A stretch of DNA of 64,000 nucleotides. Origin: Guadua angustifolia. Taxonomy: Eukaryota > Streptophyta > Magnoliopsida > Poales > Poaceae. The stretch spans positions 124,001 to 188,000 of the forward strand of contig JAYEVE010000684.1 of NCBI GenBank assembly GCA_036346375.1. Reading direction: 5' to 3'. The notes under the pieces were generated by a model. It did no database searches and was not told where the DNA came from. It worked only from the letters and a program-made list of their open reading frames with translations. Both the position numbers and the translations under genes were made by a program. Below, piece by piece: positions 8,459 through 20,616 of this stretch; the first letter of the stretch is position 1; the number at the start of each line of letters is the position of its first letter.

Positions 8459-11356
8459 CAGGCAACACTTTGTGCCGGTGGGTCAAATTGGGGAAGATGG
8501 TGGGTCGGTTGAGCAAGAGAAGAACTCATCAGAGGCTTCCAAGGTGAAAAAACCTCGTCCCCCTTTTTGCTTCCGATGCAAAGTGGTTGGGCATTTGGAA
8601 TCTGCATGTCAAGCGAATTTAGATTGTTACATATGCAATAAATTGAATGCGCATTTGCCGGTCAAATGCCCATTACTTAAGATGCCAAAGCCGAATGCTC
8701 ATATGTTTGGAACGCAAAAAATGAATTATGCTTCTTCAGAATACCAGAGTTTGATTTTAAGTTAGAGACACCTGATCCGGCTCCGACTGCATTAGTTACA
8801 ATTACGGGTGGTAAATTAGATGCAGTCACTGTCCAAAGTGAGCTTGCAAGACTGACTCGGATGGATTGGAATTGGGAAGCTTTACCACATGACAATGACA
8901 TGTTTCTGGTTGCTTTTCCTTCCGAAGAGGAGTTAAAGCGTATGGCAGACATTGAATATAAATTAAAAAATCATCAAGTTACAATAACCATTTCTGAATG
9001 GGAGTTTAGTGGAGACGTGGCACCTGCTTATCATCTGGATGAGGTTTGGGTGCATGTAACGGGTGTTCCTCATGCTTGGTGTCATTACTTGGGCTTTTGG
9101 GCACTTGGTTCTTTGATTGGGGTTACTTTGGAAGTGGATATGTACACATACCGGAAAAAAGGGGTAATCCGTCATTTAGTGGGAATGATGGACAGAGAAC
9201 AATTACCTTTTAATACGGACTTGGTCTTTCATAAGGTTGGATATGAGATTGCATTCACCTTGGAGGAGGATTCATTTCAACCAGCAATGCCACCACCTAA
9301 TCCGCATGATTCTGACCACAAAGAAGAGGGTGATTCAGGTGCTGATGGGGCGAGTTCTGGGGGCAAAGGTGATAATGGCATGAAGAAAATGAAAAGTGGG
9401 CCAGATGCATTAGTTCCTGATTCCACTCCTCCAGGTGGTGGCCCTGTCCCAATGCAGATGGCGAGAGCCATTTCTGTGAATGGATTGAGTAGTGCTCAGG
9501 AGAATTTACAGAGTTTTCCTTTTGGAAGCATTGAGTGTGCTGTACCCAATATTTTGGTTACTAAGATGCCTGATGTGGGAGGGAGAGCTGGTTCAACTTC
9601 CTTGTCAAATGGTCGATCACTGCATGAGGGTCAGTTGGGTAACTGGGTAAGGGAGTTGCAGCTTGAGCCTGATAGGGACAATTCGGTGGTTCATTGTCAG
9701 GTAACTGAGTTGGGTGACAGTTCTGTTGTCCAGCAGTTGTCGCCGAAAGCATTTAGTTCTGGGCAGGGTGGACGAAAATACAATGGGCTGAAAGATGAGG
9801 GGGTGGGTGTGGACAGAGTGTGCACTATGAATGTAGGTGGCGCTGGGAGTGAGGAGTCTCAGGAGATGATTCAGTCCGGCCTGGGGATGAGAGGGGCGTA
9901 GTTACAGGATGAGGCTCTGATGTTTGCTGGTGAGCCTAAACAAGGCGAGATGCACTGCGGGGAGGCTCAGATGGACCATGAGAACGTTCTGGTGGATCAT
10001 TTGGGAGGTAGTGATATAAGGGCGAACTTTGCAAAAGAAGATTTTGTTTCAGTGTGTGATACTGATTGTACAATGAAATCAGGATCTTTAGATCCAATTG
10101 AGGGGTCTTTGGGGTCTGATCAGTTGAAGGTTACCTCAAATCCTCAACTGACACAGAGTGCACAGGTACCACAGGAAAGCTTTTTGCAATCTGTAGAGTC
10201 AAAACTGCAAATGGATGAAGATGCCACTCCTTTTTTGGGTTTGTCGCCTATGGGGGGAAGGGCAGGGTCGGTTGGCCTTGCAATTCCGGTTGCTGTGCAA
10301 GGTTTAGATAATAACCCTGATGCGCAAGGTACTGCTAGCCAGCCGCGTCCAGTTTTTGATGAAATGGATTCGGGAGCTTCTTTCTGTGCTCTGCGATCGG
10401 CTGAGGGTTCTCTGCATCATACCGTTTCACTCACGAGTTCTAATCAGTTGAAGGTTGCCTCAATTACTCAAGTGGCAAAGTATGCAGAGGTTCAACCAGG
10501 AACCTTTTTGCAAACTGACAATCCACTTATGCATTTGGATGAAGATGTTATTCCTTCTCTGGCGTTGTCACCCATGGGGGGAGTGACAGGGTCGCCTGGC
10601 CTTGTTGTACAGGCTGCTGTGCAGGGTCAGGGAGTTGTAGCTGAAGCTGAAGAACATGTGGCGCAAGGTCTTGCTATCAAGCCGTGCCTTGCATCTGAAG
10701 AAGTTGATTTTGGCTCTTCTATTTGTGGTATGCCACCGGCTCATTTTAATTCTTTGGGTGGCCTTCGGCGTAGTTTAAGATGTAATGTGCAGACGGCTGA
10801 TGGTACATCTTTGTCTGATGGGGATGTACTAAGTAAGGCCATGAGACGCACTGCGTTGCGGAATTTGGATGCTGATTCAAGAATCAAGACGGTGGTTCCC
10901 GCCATTGAGCAACCATTTTCGTCTTCGCCTCCTATTCCACATGAGACTGGTATGTCTGCTGATGCAAACTCTTTTTCATTTGTTGATATGTCAGATGACA
11001 ATTGTGAAGCGAATTTGGTTAACATTGGCTTCAAATTGAAAAAGGGTAGTAATGGTGCTAATTTATCTATTAAAGCGCTAAAACGGATGGAGGTCGATAG
11101 GCTAAAATTGACCCAACCAGACAAGAAACAGGCTGGTACTAGAAATTCTTTAGAAACCAGGGTGGGTAATCCATTTGAGTCAAGCGATGATGAAGTTGCT
11201 AATAATGAGGGTGACTTACTCGCGCATTTGACTAAGGATGTTTCGGAAGTAGACCTAGAGATGGAGGATCTAGATATGAGAATTTGTGATCTAATGGCTT
11301 CCTCTCGCAAGTCTCGTAGGACTCGGAAATCAAAAAACAAGAATAGATCTCTATGA
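8459..11356 (+). pseudogene. LINE ORF1 (gag-like, CCHC knuckles, DUF4283-like)
   Basis: It opens in frame at the truncation point. At 8560-8665 lie CFRCKVVGHLESAC (C-X2-C-X4-H-X4-C) and a second knuckle-like CYICNKLNAHLPVKC. A one-base frameshift near 8727 leads into FRIPEFDFKLETPDPAP and the DUF4283-like region (VAFPSEEELKRM, VWVHVTGVPHAWCHYLGFWALGS). A single in-frame TAG at 9899-9901 interrupts an otherwise continuous frame to TGA at 11354-11356. The long C-terminal half is acidic and repetitive: LSPMGG...GS-GL-VQAAVQG-type phrases recur near 10240 and 10570, and the tail is basic. The likely role is RNA binding in the LINE ribonucleoprotein. The stop codon overlaps the ORF2 start. Confidence 0.85.
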
Positions 11357-14300
11357 AAGGTCTTTTCTGGAATAGCAGAGGTCTTTCAGACTTGGCTAAA
11401 TTTAGGTATATTTCAGAGGCTGTTCAAGAGAATAATTTGGAGTTTATCGCTGTATTGGAAACGGGAAGGCAAGATATGTCCAAATCGAATCTGGCACGAC
11501 TTTCTGGAGGCGCAGATTTTGTTTGGCATTGTCTTCTACCTAAAGGTAGATCTGGCGGTATCCTATTGGGGATTAATTCAGTGAGTTTTGACATTTCTGA
11601 TTGAGGAAGGGGAATTTTTCATCAAGTTCCATCTTCGTAATAAGGTAGACCAATTTAAGTGGATTTTAATGGCTGTTTATGGTCCAGCCCAGGATGACTT
11701 TAAAACAGCATTTTTGGCTGAACTGGTGAGAACTTGTCAACAAAATAATCTACCGACACTTATTGGGGGAGACTTTAATATTTTGCGAAGTAGTGCAGAA
11801 AAGAATAACAATCGATTCAATTATCGTTGGCCTTTCTTATTCAATGCAGTAATCGACAGCTTTGATCTTAGAGAGATCGATCTTACGGAGCGTCAGTTTA
11901 CCTGGGCAAATTCCTTACCCAATCCAACTTATGAGAAGTTAGATAGGGTTCTAATGACTACCGAGTGGGAGTTTAAATTCCCACTTGTTTCTGTTCAGGC
12001 TCTGGACAGAGGCATTTCGGATCATACCCCACTGCTGTTAGACACCGGAGTTCCAGCTTTTTCGGGGGTAACTAAACCATTCAGATTTGAGCTTAGTTGG
12101 TTTAACCGAGACGACTTCCATGATCGGGTGGTGGAAATTTGGAATAAGCCGGTAAGAGGGAATAATTCTGTCCAACGATGGAACCGCAAAATGGGGGCTT
12201 TGCGTAGTTTTCTGCGGGGTTGGGCTCACCATAACAAAGGGCTTTATAAGGACAAAAAGAGAGAACTTCAGACAAGAATCACTGAGCTGGACATTGTCGC
12301 TGAGAGTAGGGATTTGTCTGAAATGGAGCAAGAGAATCTTGCCCAGGCTCGAGATCACCTAGCAAGGCTTCTCCGAGAGGAAGAAATTAAAGTATATCAA
12401 CGAGCAAAAGTGAATGATGTTCTCTTGGGTGATAATAACACTAGATACTTTCATATGGTTGCTAATGGCAAACACAGAAAGAAAAGAATTTATTTTCTGG
12501 AGCATGGGGACAGTAAGATTGAGGGTCAGGCTAATCTTAAAAAGTATATAACCCAGTTTTACAAAGAACTATTTGGGGAATATAATCAAGATATTTCACA
12601 AGTCTCCCAAGAGGAAAACACTCTTCTTACTGCTTAGTTTACTGAGAAAGAAGTTAGAGACGCTGTTTTCCAGATGGAACATAATAAAGCTTGTGGCCCA
12701 GATGGTTTTCCTGCGGAATTCTATCAGAAATTTTGGGATACTATTAAAGGTGATATTTTGCTTATGTTCCAGGAGCTTTATTCGGGAGATTTACTTATTT
12801 ACAGTCTGAACTTCGGAATAATAATTCTTATTCCCAAAGTTCAGGACGCTAATGTAATTCAGAAATATCGACCCATATGCCTTCTCAATGTAAGCTTCAA
12901 AATATTTACCAAGGTAGCTACAAACAGGTTGACGATGGTGGCTGATACGGTAGTTAGTCCGACTCAGACTGCTTTTTTGCGGGGGCGGAACATTTTAGAA
13001 GGGGTCGTTATACTGCATGAAACAATTCATGAGATGCATAGGAAAAAGTTTAGCGGGGTTATATTCAAAATTGATTTTGAGAAAGCTTATGATAAAGTCA
13101 AATGGCCCTTTCTCTTTCAAACTTTACGAATGAAAGGATTTTCATCCAAGTGGATTTCTTGGATTAAGTCATTCATTTCGGGAGGAAGTGTGGCGGTTAA
13201 TGTCAACGATGATGTGGGTCGTTTTTTCCAAACAAGAAAAGGGCTGCGGCAAGGTGATCCGTTATCGCCATTATTGTTTAATATTGTCGCCGACATTTTG
13301 GTTGTCCTGATTAGAAGAGCTAAGGATATGGGGCTAATTGGTGGAGTTGTTCCTCACCTGGTTGATGGTGGTTTATCTATTTTACAATACGCCGACGATA
13401 CCATCTTATTTATGGAAAATGATCTGGATAAAGCTTGCAACATGAAGTTATTGCTTTGTGCGTTCGAGCAAATATCGGGTCTTAAAATAAATTTCCATAA
13501 AAGCGAGTTATTTTGCTTGGGAGATGCTCAAGATTCATCCAATCAATATTTGTAGTTGTTTGGTTGCAAACATGGGGAGTTCCCACTGAAGTACCTAGGA
13601 ATTCCTATTCACTTTAAAAAATTGCGAAACTCAGATTGGATGAAGGTAGAAGAGCGATTTGAAAAAAGACTCAGTAGTTGAAAGGGGAAACATCTTTCAG
13701 TTGGCGGTAGACTAACACTTATTAATTCAGTGTTGAGTAGTCTTCCAATGTACATGATGTCATTTTTCAAGATTCCTAAAGGTGTTCTTTCTAAACTTGA
13801 CTACTTCGATCTCGTTTCTTACGGCAAGGGATGCGGTAATGCGAAAATATCGCCTTGCTAGATGGAATATCCTATGTCAGCCCAAAGATCAAGGGGGACT
13901 TGGGATTCATGATTTAAATGTTATGAACATTGCACTTTTGAGTAAGTGGTTGTTCAAGCTTTTAACAACGGATGGTACTTGGCAGCAACTTATTAGAAAT
14001 AAGTACCTTGTGTCTAAATCGTTGGTACAAGTCGAGTGGAAACCAGGAGACTCGCATTTTTGGTCCAATTTGATGACGGTCAAACGAGATTTCCTCCGCT
14101 TTGGTACTTTCAAAATCAATAATGGAACACAGGTGAGATTCTGGGAGGATATCTGGCTTGGAGATTGTGCTTTAAAAGATCAATACCCTGGGTTGTACAG
14201 TATCACACGGGGAAAATATTTAACTATTGCTGAAGTCCTCACGTCTCCTCATCCTAATTTTACTTGGAGACGGTCATTGATTGGAGCTAAGTTGGTGGAG

Positions 14301-14993
14301 TGGAATGATTTGCTTTCACGCATCGCCAATTTCCATCTAACACAGGACGAGGACGAATTTCACTGGAATTTGTGCCATTCTGGACAATTCTCAGTAAAGT
14401 CTCATTACTTGGCATTGATTAAAACTGATGTTCCTAATGTAAATAAGCGATTATGGAAATTAAAAGCCCCATTAAAAATCAAAGTGTTTCTGTGGTACCT
14501 TAGAAGAGGAGTCATTCTGACTAAGGACAATCTGGCTAAACGCAATTGGCAGGGTAGTACAACTTGTTGCTTTTGTCACCAATTGGAGATGGTTACGCAT
14601 TTGTTCTTTCAATGTCGATTTTCTCGGTTGGTCTGGAACTTCCTGTATTTCGCTTTTGGCATCGCTCCACCTTTTAGTGTTTTCAATATGTTTGGAAGTT
14701 GTCTTGGTTCTTTCGACCAGGGTATTAAAAATATTGTTTTACTAGGGGCCGCAACCATTTGTTGGTCTATTTGGTTAAACAGGAACGATATTGTTTTCGA
14801 CAAGAAATCAAGTTCATCTCCTTTGCAGGTTATTTTTGCTACTTCCCATTGGTTACGTACTTGGGCTGTGCTCCAGAAGGCGGATTCGCGAGCTATCTTG
14901 GTGGATGTTGCGCGTCGTTTGGTACAGGTGGCCAAGGACTTCTTTTCCCAGGCACATGGGTGGCGGTCTAGTCTTCGAATTGATTGTCATTAG
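11353..14993 (+). pseudogene. LINE ORF2 (endonuclease / reverse transcriptase / zf-RVT)
   Basis: The start ATG (11353) overlaps the ORF1 TGA as ATGA. The APE-type endonuclease shows GLFWNSRGLS, GGDFNILR and SDHTPLLL, whose His is catalytic. A frameshift near 11605, a TAG at 12635-12637, a TAG at 13553-13555, a TGA near 13679 and another frameshift near 13800 break the frame. Reverse transcriptase motifs are NKACGPDGFP, FKIDFEKAYDKVKW, KGLRQGDPLSPLLFN and the catalytic YADD at about 13388-13399. The C-terminal zf-RVT region has LWKLKAPLKIKVFLW and CCFCHQLEMVTHLFFQC (C-C...H...C). It would nick target DNA and copy LINE RNA in place; this copy is dead. Confidence 0.92.
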
Positions 14994-15127
14994 CGTGTGT
15001 GTGGCTTCTTTTGGTAGCGTGAGTGTGTTTTTTTTCTTGGTTTTTTTGGGTTGTGTGCTTCTTGTTAAGCAAAGGCCGGGAGTAGTTTCAAGGACTTGTA
15101 TCTCCTCGATGTAATGTTCTTGAAATT

Positions 15128-15154
15128 AATAAAAACTTCCTTTATCCAAAAAAG
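15128..15154 (+). terminator. LINE polyadenylation signal and A-rich tail
   Basis: AATAAA at 15128-15133 is followed by a short A run at 15148-15154, where the LINE joins the copia zinc-knuckle codons. Confidence 0.7.
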
Positions 15155-17405
15155 TGTTTGAATTGCGACAAATACAGACACTATGCCTCGGAGGGTATAC
15201 TTCCTAAACGTAAAGAAGAGGAAGCAAATTTGGTGAAGACTCAAGAAGAAGATCCAGCCCTTCTACTGATAATGTGCAAACATAGCACTGAAAACCTGAT
15301 TTTGCTCCATGAAGATAGAGTTGTCCCGGATACCTTCTCCAAAGATCAAACGCAAGAGAAAGATGTTTGGTACCTAGACAATGGTGCAAGCAACCATATG
15401 ACTGGGCAAATATCTTATTCACTGAACTCGATGAAAAGATTGTCGGTCATGTCCGATTTGGAGATGGTTCAATAGTTCAAATCTGTGGAAGAGGCTCAAT
15501 ACTGCTAAAGTGCAGAAATGGTGAGCACCAGTTGATCGCTGAGGTATACTACATCCCAAGCCTCCGAAGCAATATACTGAGTCTCGGACAGATCACCAAG
15601 GCAGGATGCAAGGTGGTGCTTGATGGAGCACTGCTGACCGTGTATGATCCAGACAGGAAATTACTGATGAAGGTCAAACGGACAGGAAACCAATTGTATA
15701 AAATTATGTTGAATACCACGGTGCCAGTGTGTCTCGTAGCAAGTATTGAACAACCAGCATGGTTGTTGGTCACCTAAATTTCAGGCCATGAGAGATATGG
15801 TGACCAGAGATTTGGTTCAAGGAGTACCAAAATTGGAGCCATCACTCAGCTATGCGAAGGATGTGTATTTGCAAAACAGAGCAGGAAGCCCTTTCCACTG
15901 CAGGCCCAGCTCCGAAGTGAAGAACTCCTGGAGCTCATTCATGCCGACTTATATGGGCTGATTACTCCAATGACTACCGCAGGTAATCAATACTTTCTGC
16001 TTTTGGTAGATGATCGAACTCGATACATGTGGGTATATTTTCTTAAGACAAAAGATCAGGCATTTGCTGCGTTCAAAAGATTTAAAGCAACAGCTGAGAA
16101 TGAATGTAAACGCAAGCTGAGAATCCTGAGAACAGACCGGGGAGGAGAATTTGGGTCTCATGAGTATGCAGATTTTTGTGTCGAGGAAGGAGTGACGAGA
16201 CAACTCACTGCACCGTTACGCCGCAACAAAACGGAGTGGTGGAAAGGTGGAATCGGTCAGTGCTAAATGTGACCCGAAGTCTGTTGAAAACAATGCAAGT
16301 GCTCGGAGCTATGTGGGGAGAGGTGGTAAGACATGCTATGTATGTGTTAAATCGGATCCCAACGAAAGAAATACAAGTTGCAACACCTTACAATGCTTGG
16401 AAGGACAGAAAGCCCAATCTAAAGCCCAATCTAAAGCAGCTAAGGGTATTCGGATGTGTAGCTTATGCTAAGGTGCCTGCAGTCAATACCCGAAAGCTTG
16501 ATGATCGCAGCAAGAAAATGATTCACTTGGGAATCGAGGAAGGGAGCAAGGCATACTGCCTCCTTGATCCAGAAATGGGAAGAATTTGTGTAAGCCGAGA
16601 TGTCATATTCGACGAAAACAAGAAGTGTAACTGGGACTGGCTCACTGCGGGGAGAACGAACACAACCGAGTTCGTGATACATAGTCCGGCAATGACAAAG
16701 GAAAATGATACAGTGATTACTGAACCACCGCTTTAGAATTCGGCCTCAGAAATCAACCTTGAGGCGAATCCACACTCAGCACATTCGGGCTCGCATTCAG
16801 ATACTGAACTAGACATTGAGCAAGGCTCAACAAGCTTGATAGAATCTTCACCACAGCCAAGTCCATCAGGTACGCCTATTCTGTCCTCCCCAGAATCGGT
16901 ACCTTTAAAAGTGAGATCACTGGCTGAAATATATGAGACCGAGGGACAACAGACATATGAATATTTACACCTAGCAGCGCTAGAGGAACCAACATCCTTC
17001 AAGGAAGCAGCAGGTGAAAAAGCTTGGAAGGATGCAATGCAACATGAAATTGAATCGATTCAGAAGAATGAGACTTGGACACTCACAGATTGTCCGAGTG
17101 GCGTAAAGCCAATTGGGCTAAAGTGGATCTACAAGCTAAAGAAGGATGCAACCGGGGCAATTGTGAGACACAAAGCAAGATTAGTAGCCAAAGGGTATTG
17201 CAGCAAAAAGGAGTGGACTTCGAAGAGGTGTTTGCCCCGGTAGCTAGGATGGAGACGGTAAGGTTTCTCCTAGCACTTGCAGCTCAAAAGAGGTGGACAG
17301 TGCACCATCTCGACGTAAAATATGCATTTCTAAATGGAGAACTCCAGGAAGACGTCTATGTCACTCAACCGGAAGGATTCGTAAGCAAAAACAATGAAAA
17401 CAAGG
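15152..17405 (+). pseudogene. copia pol, first part: zinc knuckle, protease, integrase, start of RT
   Basis: It begins KCLNCDKYRHYASE, a gag knuckle in which the final Cys context is damaged. The protease active region is VWYLDNGASNHMTG at about 15367-15405. The integrase core runs from HADLYG through DDRTRYMWVYFLK, RTDRGGEFGSHEYADF and QQNGVVERWNRS (D, D, E triad). The RT N-terminal part has AWKDAMQHEIESI, KWIYKLKKDATG, ARLVAKGY, VFAPVARMETVR and HHLDVKYAFLNGEL. Frameshifts occur near 15410, 16220 and 17200, with a TAA at about 15776 and TAG at 16734-16736. The frame is cut by the repeat at 17411. Confidence 0.92.
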
Positions 17406-17410
17406 TATAA

Positions 17411-18658
17411 TACCATAAATAAAGTTGGGAGAGTGGAGAGCCCCTCCACCTGTCACTTTTGCGATTTTGCAAAAAACCCCCCGCGTTTCTTGAATTTACG
17501 GATAGGCCCCTATCAATTACAAATAAGTCCTTCACGATTTTTTGTGAGGGGAAGATTTTTTCCCATTTCTCGCATTTGGGTCCCTCGCTCGCCATTTTAC
17601 GGGAAAACCCTTCCGTTAAATTCAAATCATGAGAAGCCCTTTTCTAATTTTGAGAATAGCGGACGAGTCCAAAAGCGTAACAATCAGTCCTTGCTCCTTA
17701 CGTTTAGATCCTTTCTCCGTTTTTGGCGGAAAAATTGTTTTAAATCACAGAAATATGTGTGTAGACTTTTTCCCATCTCGATTTTCCATCTCCATCTCGA
17801 TATTTTTAAAAATCATGTATTATTACTCGGTGAGCGTGTAGAGTGTTAGACTCGACAAAAGAATGTTGTCGTTTCTAATGCTTTTTCAACCTTTTCCCTC
17901 TAGACTTTTTCCCCACCGCGGTTTTCCACCTCGGTCTCCAATATTTTCCAAATAATTCGTCGAAAGAGATATTTTTACAACTCTATCTCTCTATTTTTCC
18001 CCCGTTTCGCTCATTATTTTGACGATTTAAAAAAAATAAAACGCTGCCGGAAAAAAAATTAATTTTTTCTATGGGAAAGCGGCGCGCGTGGCGTGTTACG
18101 CCGTGAAAATTTTTGTATCCTTTCAGCCGTTTTGCTCATTATTTCGACGATTTAAAAAATAGAGCGCCGCCGAGAAAAAAAGAAAATTTTCTACGAAAAA
18201 ACGACACGCGCATATGCCGCAAGTCTCTGAGATTTTTTTAAACATGTATTATTACTCGGCGAACGCGTAGAGTGTTAGACTCGACAAAAAGAATGTTGTC
18301 ATCTCTAATAGTTTTTCGCCCTTTTCCCTCTAAACTTTTTCCGCACCGCGGTTTTCCAGCTCGGTCTTCAATATTTCCCAGATAATTCGTCGAAAGAGGT
18401 ATTTCTATAGCTCTATCTCTCTATTTTACCCCCGTTTCGTTCGTTATTTCGACGATTTAAAAAATAAATCACCACCGAAAAGAAAAAGAAATTTTTCTAC
18501 GAAAAAACGGCACGCACGTCGTGTTACACCACGAAAAATTTTGTGTTCTTTCAGCCGTTTCGCTCATTATTTCGACGATTAAGAAACTAAAACGGCGTCA
18601 GAAAAAATCTACGAAAAACCGAACCGTGCGGCGTATTACGCCGCGAAAAGTTTCCTAA
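17411..18658. mobile_element. unclassified 1.25-kb repeat inserted in copia RT, TSD TATAA
   Basis: The copia frame (GGTATAAACTATC) is split so that TATAA is present at 17406-17410 and 18659-18663, a 5-bp target duplication. The insert starts TACCATAAATAAAG and ends TTTCCTAA, with no clear terminal inverted repeat or LTR. Inside, a 'TCATTATTTCGACGATTTAAAAAA' module recurs (near 18010, 18140, 18445, 18565), each time followed by a GC-rich CG-repeat stretch. A 'TGTATTATTACTCGG' module recurs at 17815 and 18245. The first 450 bp or so match 55240-55830. No protein is visible. Confidence 0.75.
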
Positions 18659-19774
18659 TATAAACTATCAAAGGCTCTTTATGGCTTGCGGCAAGCACCG
18701 AGAGCTTGGAACCTCGAACTTGATAGAACCTTGAGGGAACTCGGTTTTCAAAAATGTCCCCAAGAACAAGCAGTATACAAGAGAAATTCAAATGGTAGCC
18801 TCTTGTTCGTCGGAGTATGTGTGGACGATTTGATAGTCATAGGGGCAAGCGAAGCAGAAATCTGTAAATTCAAACAACAGATGATGGATGAATACGAAAT
18901 GAGTGACCTGGGACTCCACTTACTACCTGGGAATAGAGGTCAACCTGGGCAACGAAGAAATTACTTTGAAGCAGACCTCATATGCGAAGAAGATCTTGGA
19001 GCTGGCGAGAATGAGTGATTGCAACGCTTCAAAGTATCCAATGGAGCAGAAGCTCCAGTTGACGAAAGATGAGACTGGAGAATCGGTGAATTCAACAGAA
19101 TACCGATGCATAATCGGCTGCCTGCGCTATCTAACTCATACCCGATCGGATCTAAACTATTCAGTAGGACTGGTCAGAAGGTTCATGGAGACACCGAAGA
19201 AAAGCCACTTGCAGGCAGTCAAGCACATACTACGATATGTGAAAGGGACTACTGAGTTAGGCATTGTCTACCGCAAAGGAGGTGATGGAGAGTTAATTGG
19301 ATATAGTGACAGCAACCTTGCTAGTGACATAATTGACAGGAGAAGCACCACCGGGATGATATTCTACTATGCAGGAAGCCCTGTGGCATGGAACTCACCA
19401 AAGCAGAAGACGGTGGCATTGTCGTCGTGTGAAGTAGAATTCATGGCCGCCACTGCCGCCGCATGTCAGGCGATTTGGCTTAGGAGTTTACTCGGAGAGC
19501 TCACTGCAAGCGCCCCGAAGAAGGTGGCATTGCGCGTAGATAACTAGTCAGCAATAGTGCTAATGACGAACCCAGTATTTCACGGAAGGAGCAAGCACAT
19601 TGACACTAAATACCATTTCATAAGAGAATGAATTGACAGTGGGTCGATTATTGCTGTTGAACATGTCAGCACAAACCAGCAACAGGCGGACATACTAACT
19701 AAAGCGCTCGGAAGAAACAAGTTCGAAGAGATGAGAGAGCTACTAGGAGTCAGGAGCATCACTGAGCAAAGTTA
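18659..19774 (+). pseudogene. copia pol, second part: end of RT and RNase H
   Basis: RT resumes with KALYGLRQAPRAWN. The catalytic box reads VCVDDLIVIGAS at about 18810-18845, so the usual Tyr before VDD is Cys here. A frameshift near 18915 leads to TYYLGIEV and the RNase H region: DLNYSVGLVRRFME, HILRYVKGTTELGI, GYSDSNLASD, SSCEVEFMAATAA. A TAG at 19545-19547 interrupts DNQSAI, and the frame continues through HIDTKYHFIRE (TGA follows) to a TAG near 19773, just at the 3' LTR. No convincing polypurine tract remains. Confidence 0.9.
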
Positions 19775-20179
19775 GGAGTATTAGTTGTAATCCTGTCTTA
19801 GCCAAAAAACGAGTAGTCCGAGTTCAGTTACTGTTAGTGTTAGTCAGGCAGTTCAAATAAGAGTTTGTACCGGATTCGGCACAGTAGCAATTCCTTTGAG
19901 GCAAAGTATTCCGAGTCCACTTGTAATCACAGAGGCTATATAAAAGTGAATAAAACCTCAGAAGAGGCAATGCAATTGATTGAAAAAGTTCTTGATTTGT
20001 CTGCTAAGCAATGCACAAAAGCGGCTCTGTTGTTTGAATACCAGGGCGCGCGACAAAGTTAAAACGTCGCTGGAAGTCTTCACTGGGCAAGCAGAGTGCT
20101 GAAGGCAACTTCGAAACTTTGCTCTGTCCTGGCTCGAGTCTTGGCGCGATAACATAGCTCCTGAAGAACAAACCCAACA
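19771..20179 (+). repeat. 3' LTR of the copia element
   Basis: Collinear with 5200-5614. The left edge has mutated (GTTAGGAGTATTAG instead of TGTTG-TATTAG) and the right edge is CCCAACA as in the 5' copy. Confidence 0.9.
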
Positions 20180-20616
20180 TCTTGCTCATCTATTTAAGCC
20201 GTTTCTAGCTTCTCCAAAACCCCGCGTAGCCAAGAGCTCACCCTGAATCTCATTCAAGCCACCTTCGCTAGCCAAGCATTACTCCCAGTCGGACTACGGC
20301 AACTGCATCAGGATCTCCTCAAACGCGTCGCTCAAGGAGATGATGCTGCCGGGTGCGCTGGTGCTGCTCGCGCCGCTGGTCGACTGCATGCACCTTCTTC
20401 GGCGTCCATTCCCTCACCGGCCAGCCTCCGCCACAGGCAAGCACAGGAGTGAGCCATTCTGGAGTAGTCGTTGCTAGCCTGCAGCCTCCCCGAGCGAACA
20501 CCTGCCAAGTCTAGCTAGCACCGGTACAACCAACTCCATTACCGTTCCAGATGAGCTTTAGGGTAAGTAGAGGTAGACTCAAATATTTTACCACCTTCTC
20601 TTGTTACAAACAAGTG
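20180..20616. other. no gene; sequence between the copia element and the solo LTR
   Basis: GC-rich, leader-like sequence with a TATTTAAG at about 20190. It is probably the continuation of 4621-5199 interrupted by the copia insertion. No protein family is recognised in the short frames. Confidence 0.35.

Larger units (their letters stand above)
8459..15151 (+). mobile_element. L1-type LINE retrotransposon, 5'-truncated
   Basis: It is a 6.7-kb non-LTR element with ORF1 (zinc knuckles, DUF4283-like), ORF2 (APE endonuclease, reverse transcriptase, zf-RVT) and an A-rich 3' end. ORF1 is open right up to the 5' junction with no start codon, so the element is 5'-truncated, as is common for target-primed insertion. 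AAGT occurs at both junctions (8455-8458, 15152-15155) and may be a short target duplication. Stops and frameshifts in both ORFs make it inactive. It splits the zinc knuckle of the copia host element. Confidence 0.9.
5200..20179 (+). mobile_element. Ty1/copia retrotransposon, 15 kb because of three nested insertions
   Basis: Matching LTRs of about 410 bp at both ends, gag and pol in copia order (gag, zinc knuckle, protease, integrase, reverse transcriptase, RNase H) and a degenerate Met-tRNA primer site identify the element. Removing 5987-7926, 8459-15151 and 17411-18658 leaves about 5.1 kb, a normal copia size. The coding frame is broken many times, so it is inactive. The 5-bp flanks (CTCTG before, TCTTG after) are not identical, so the target duplication is eroded or the left edge is off by a base or two. 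Confidence 0.9.

Noticed and set aside
10741..11340. 199-codon minus-strand open frame
   Set aside because: It is antisense to the LINE ORF1 C-terminal region, and codon-level similarity supports only the plus strand.
17394..17849. 151-codon plus frame
   Set aside because: It begins in copia RT and continues into the unclassified insert; an accidental chimera.
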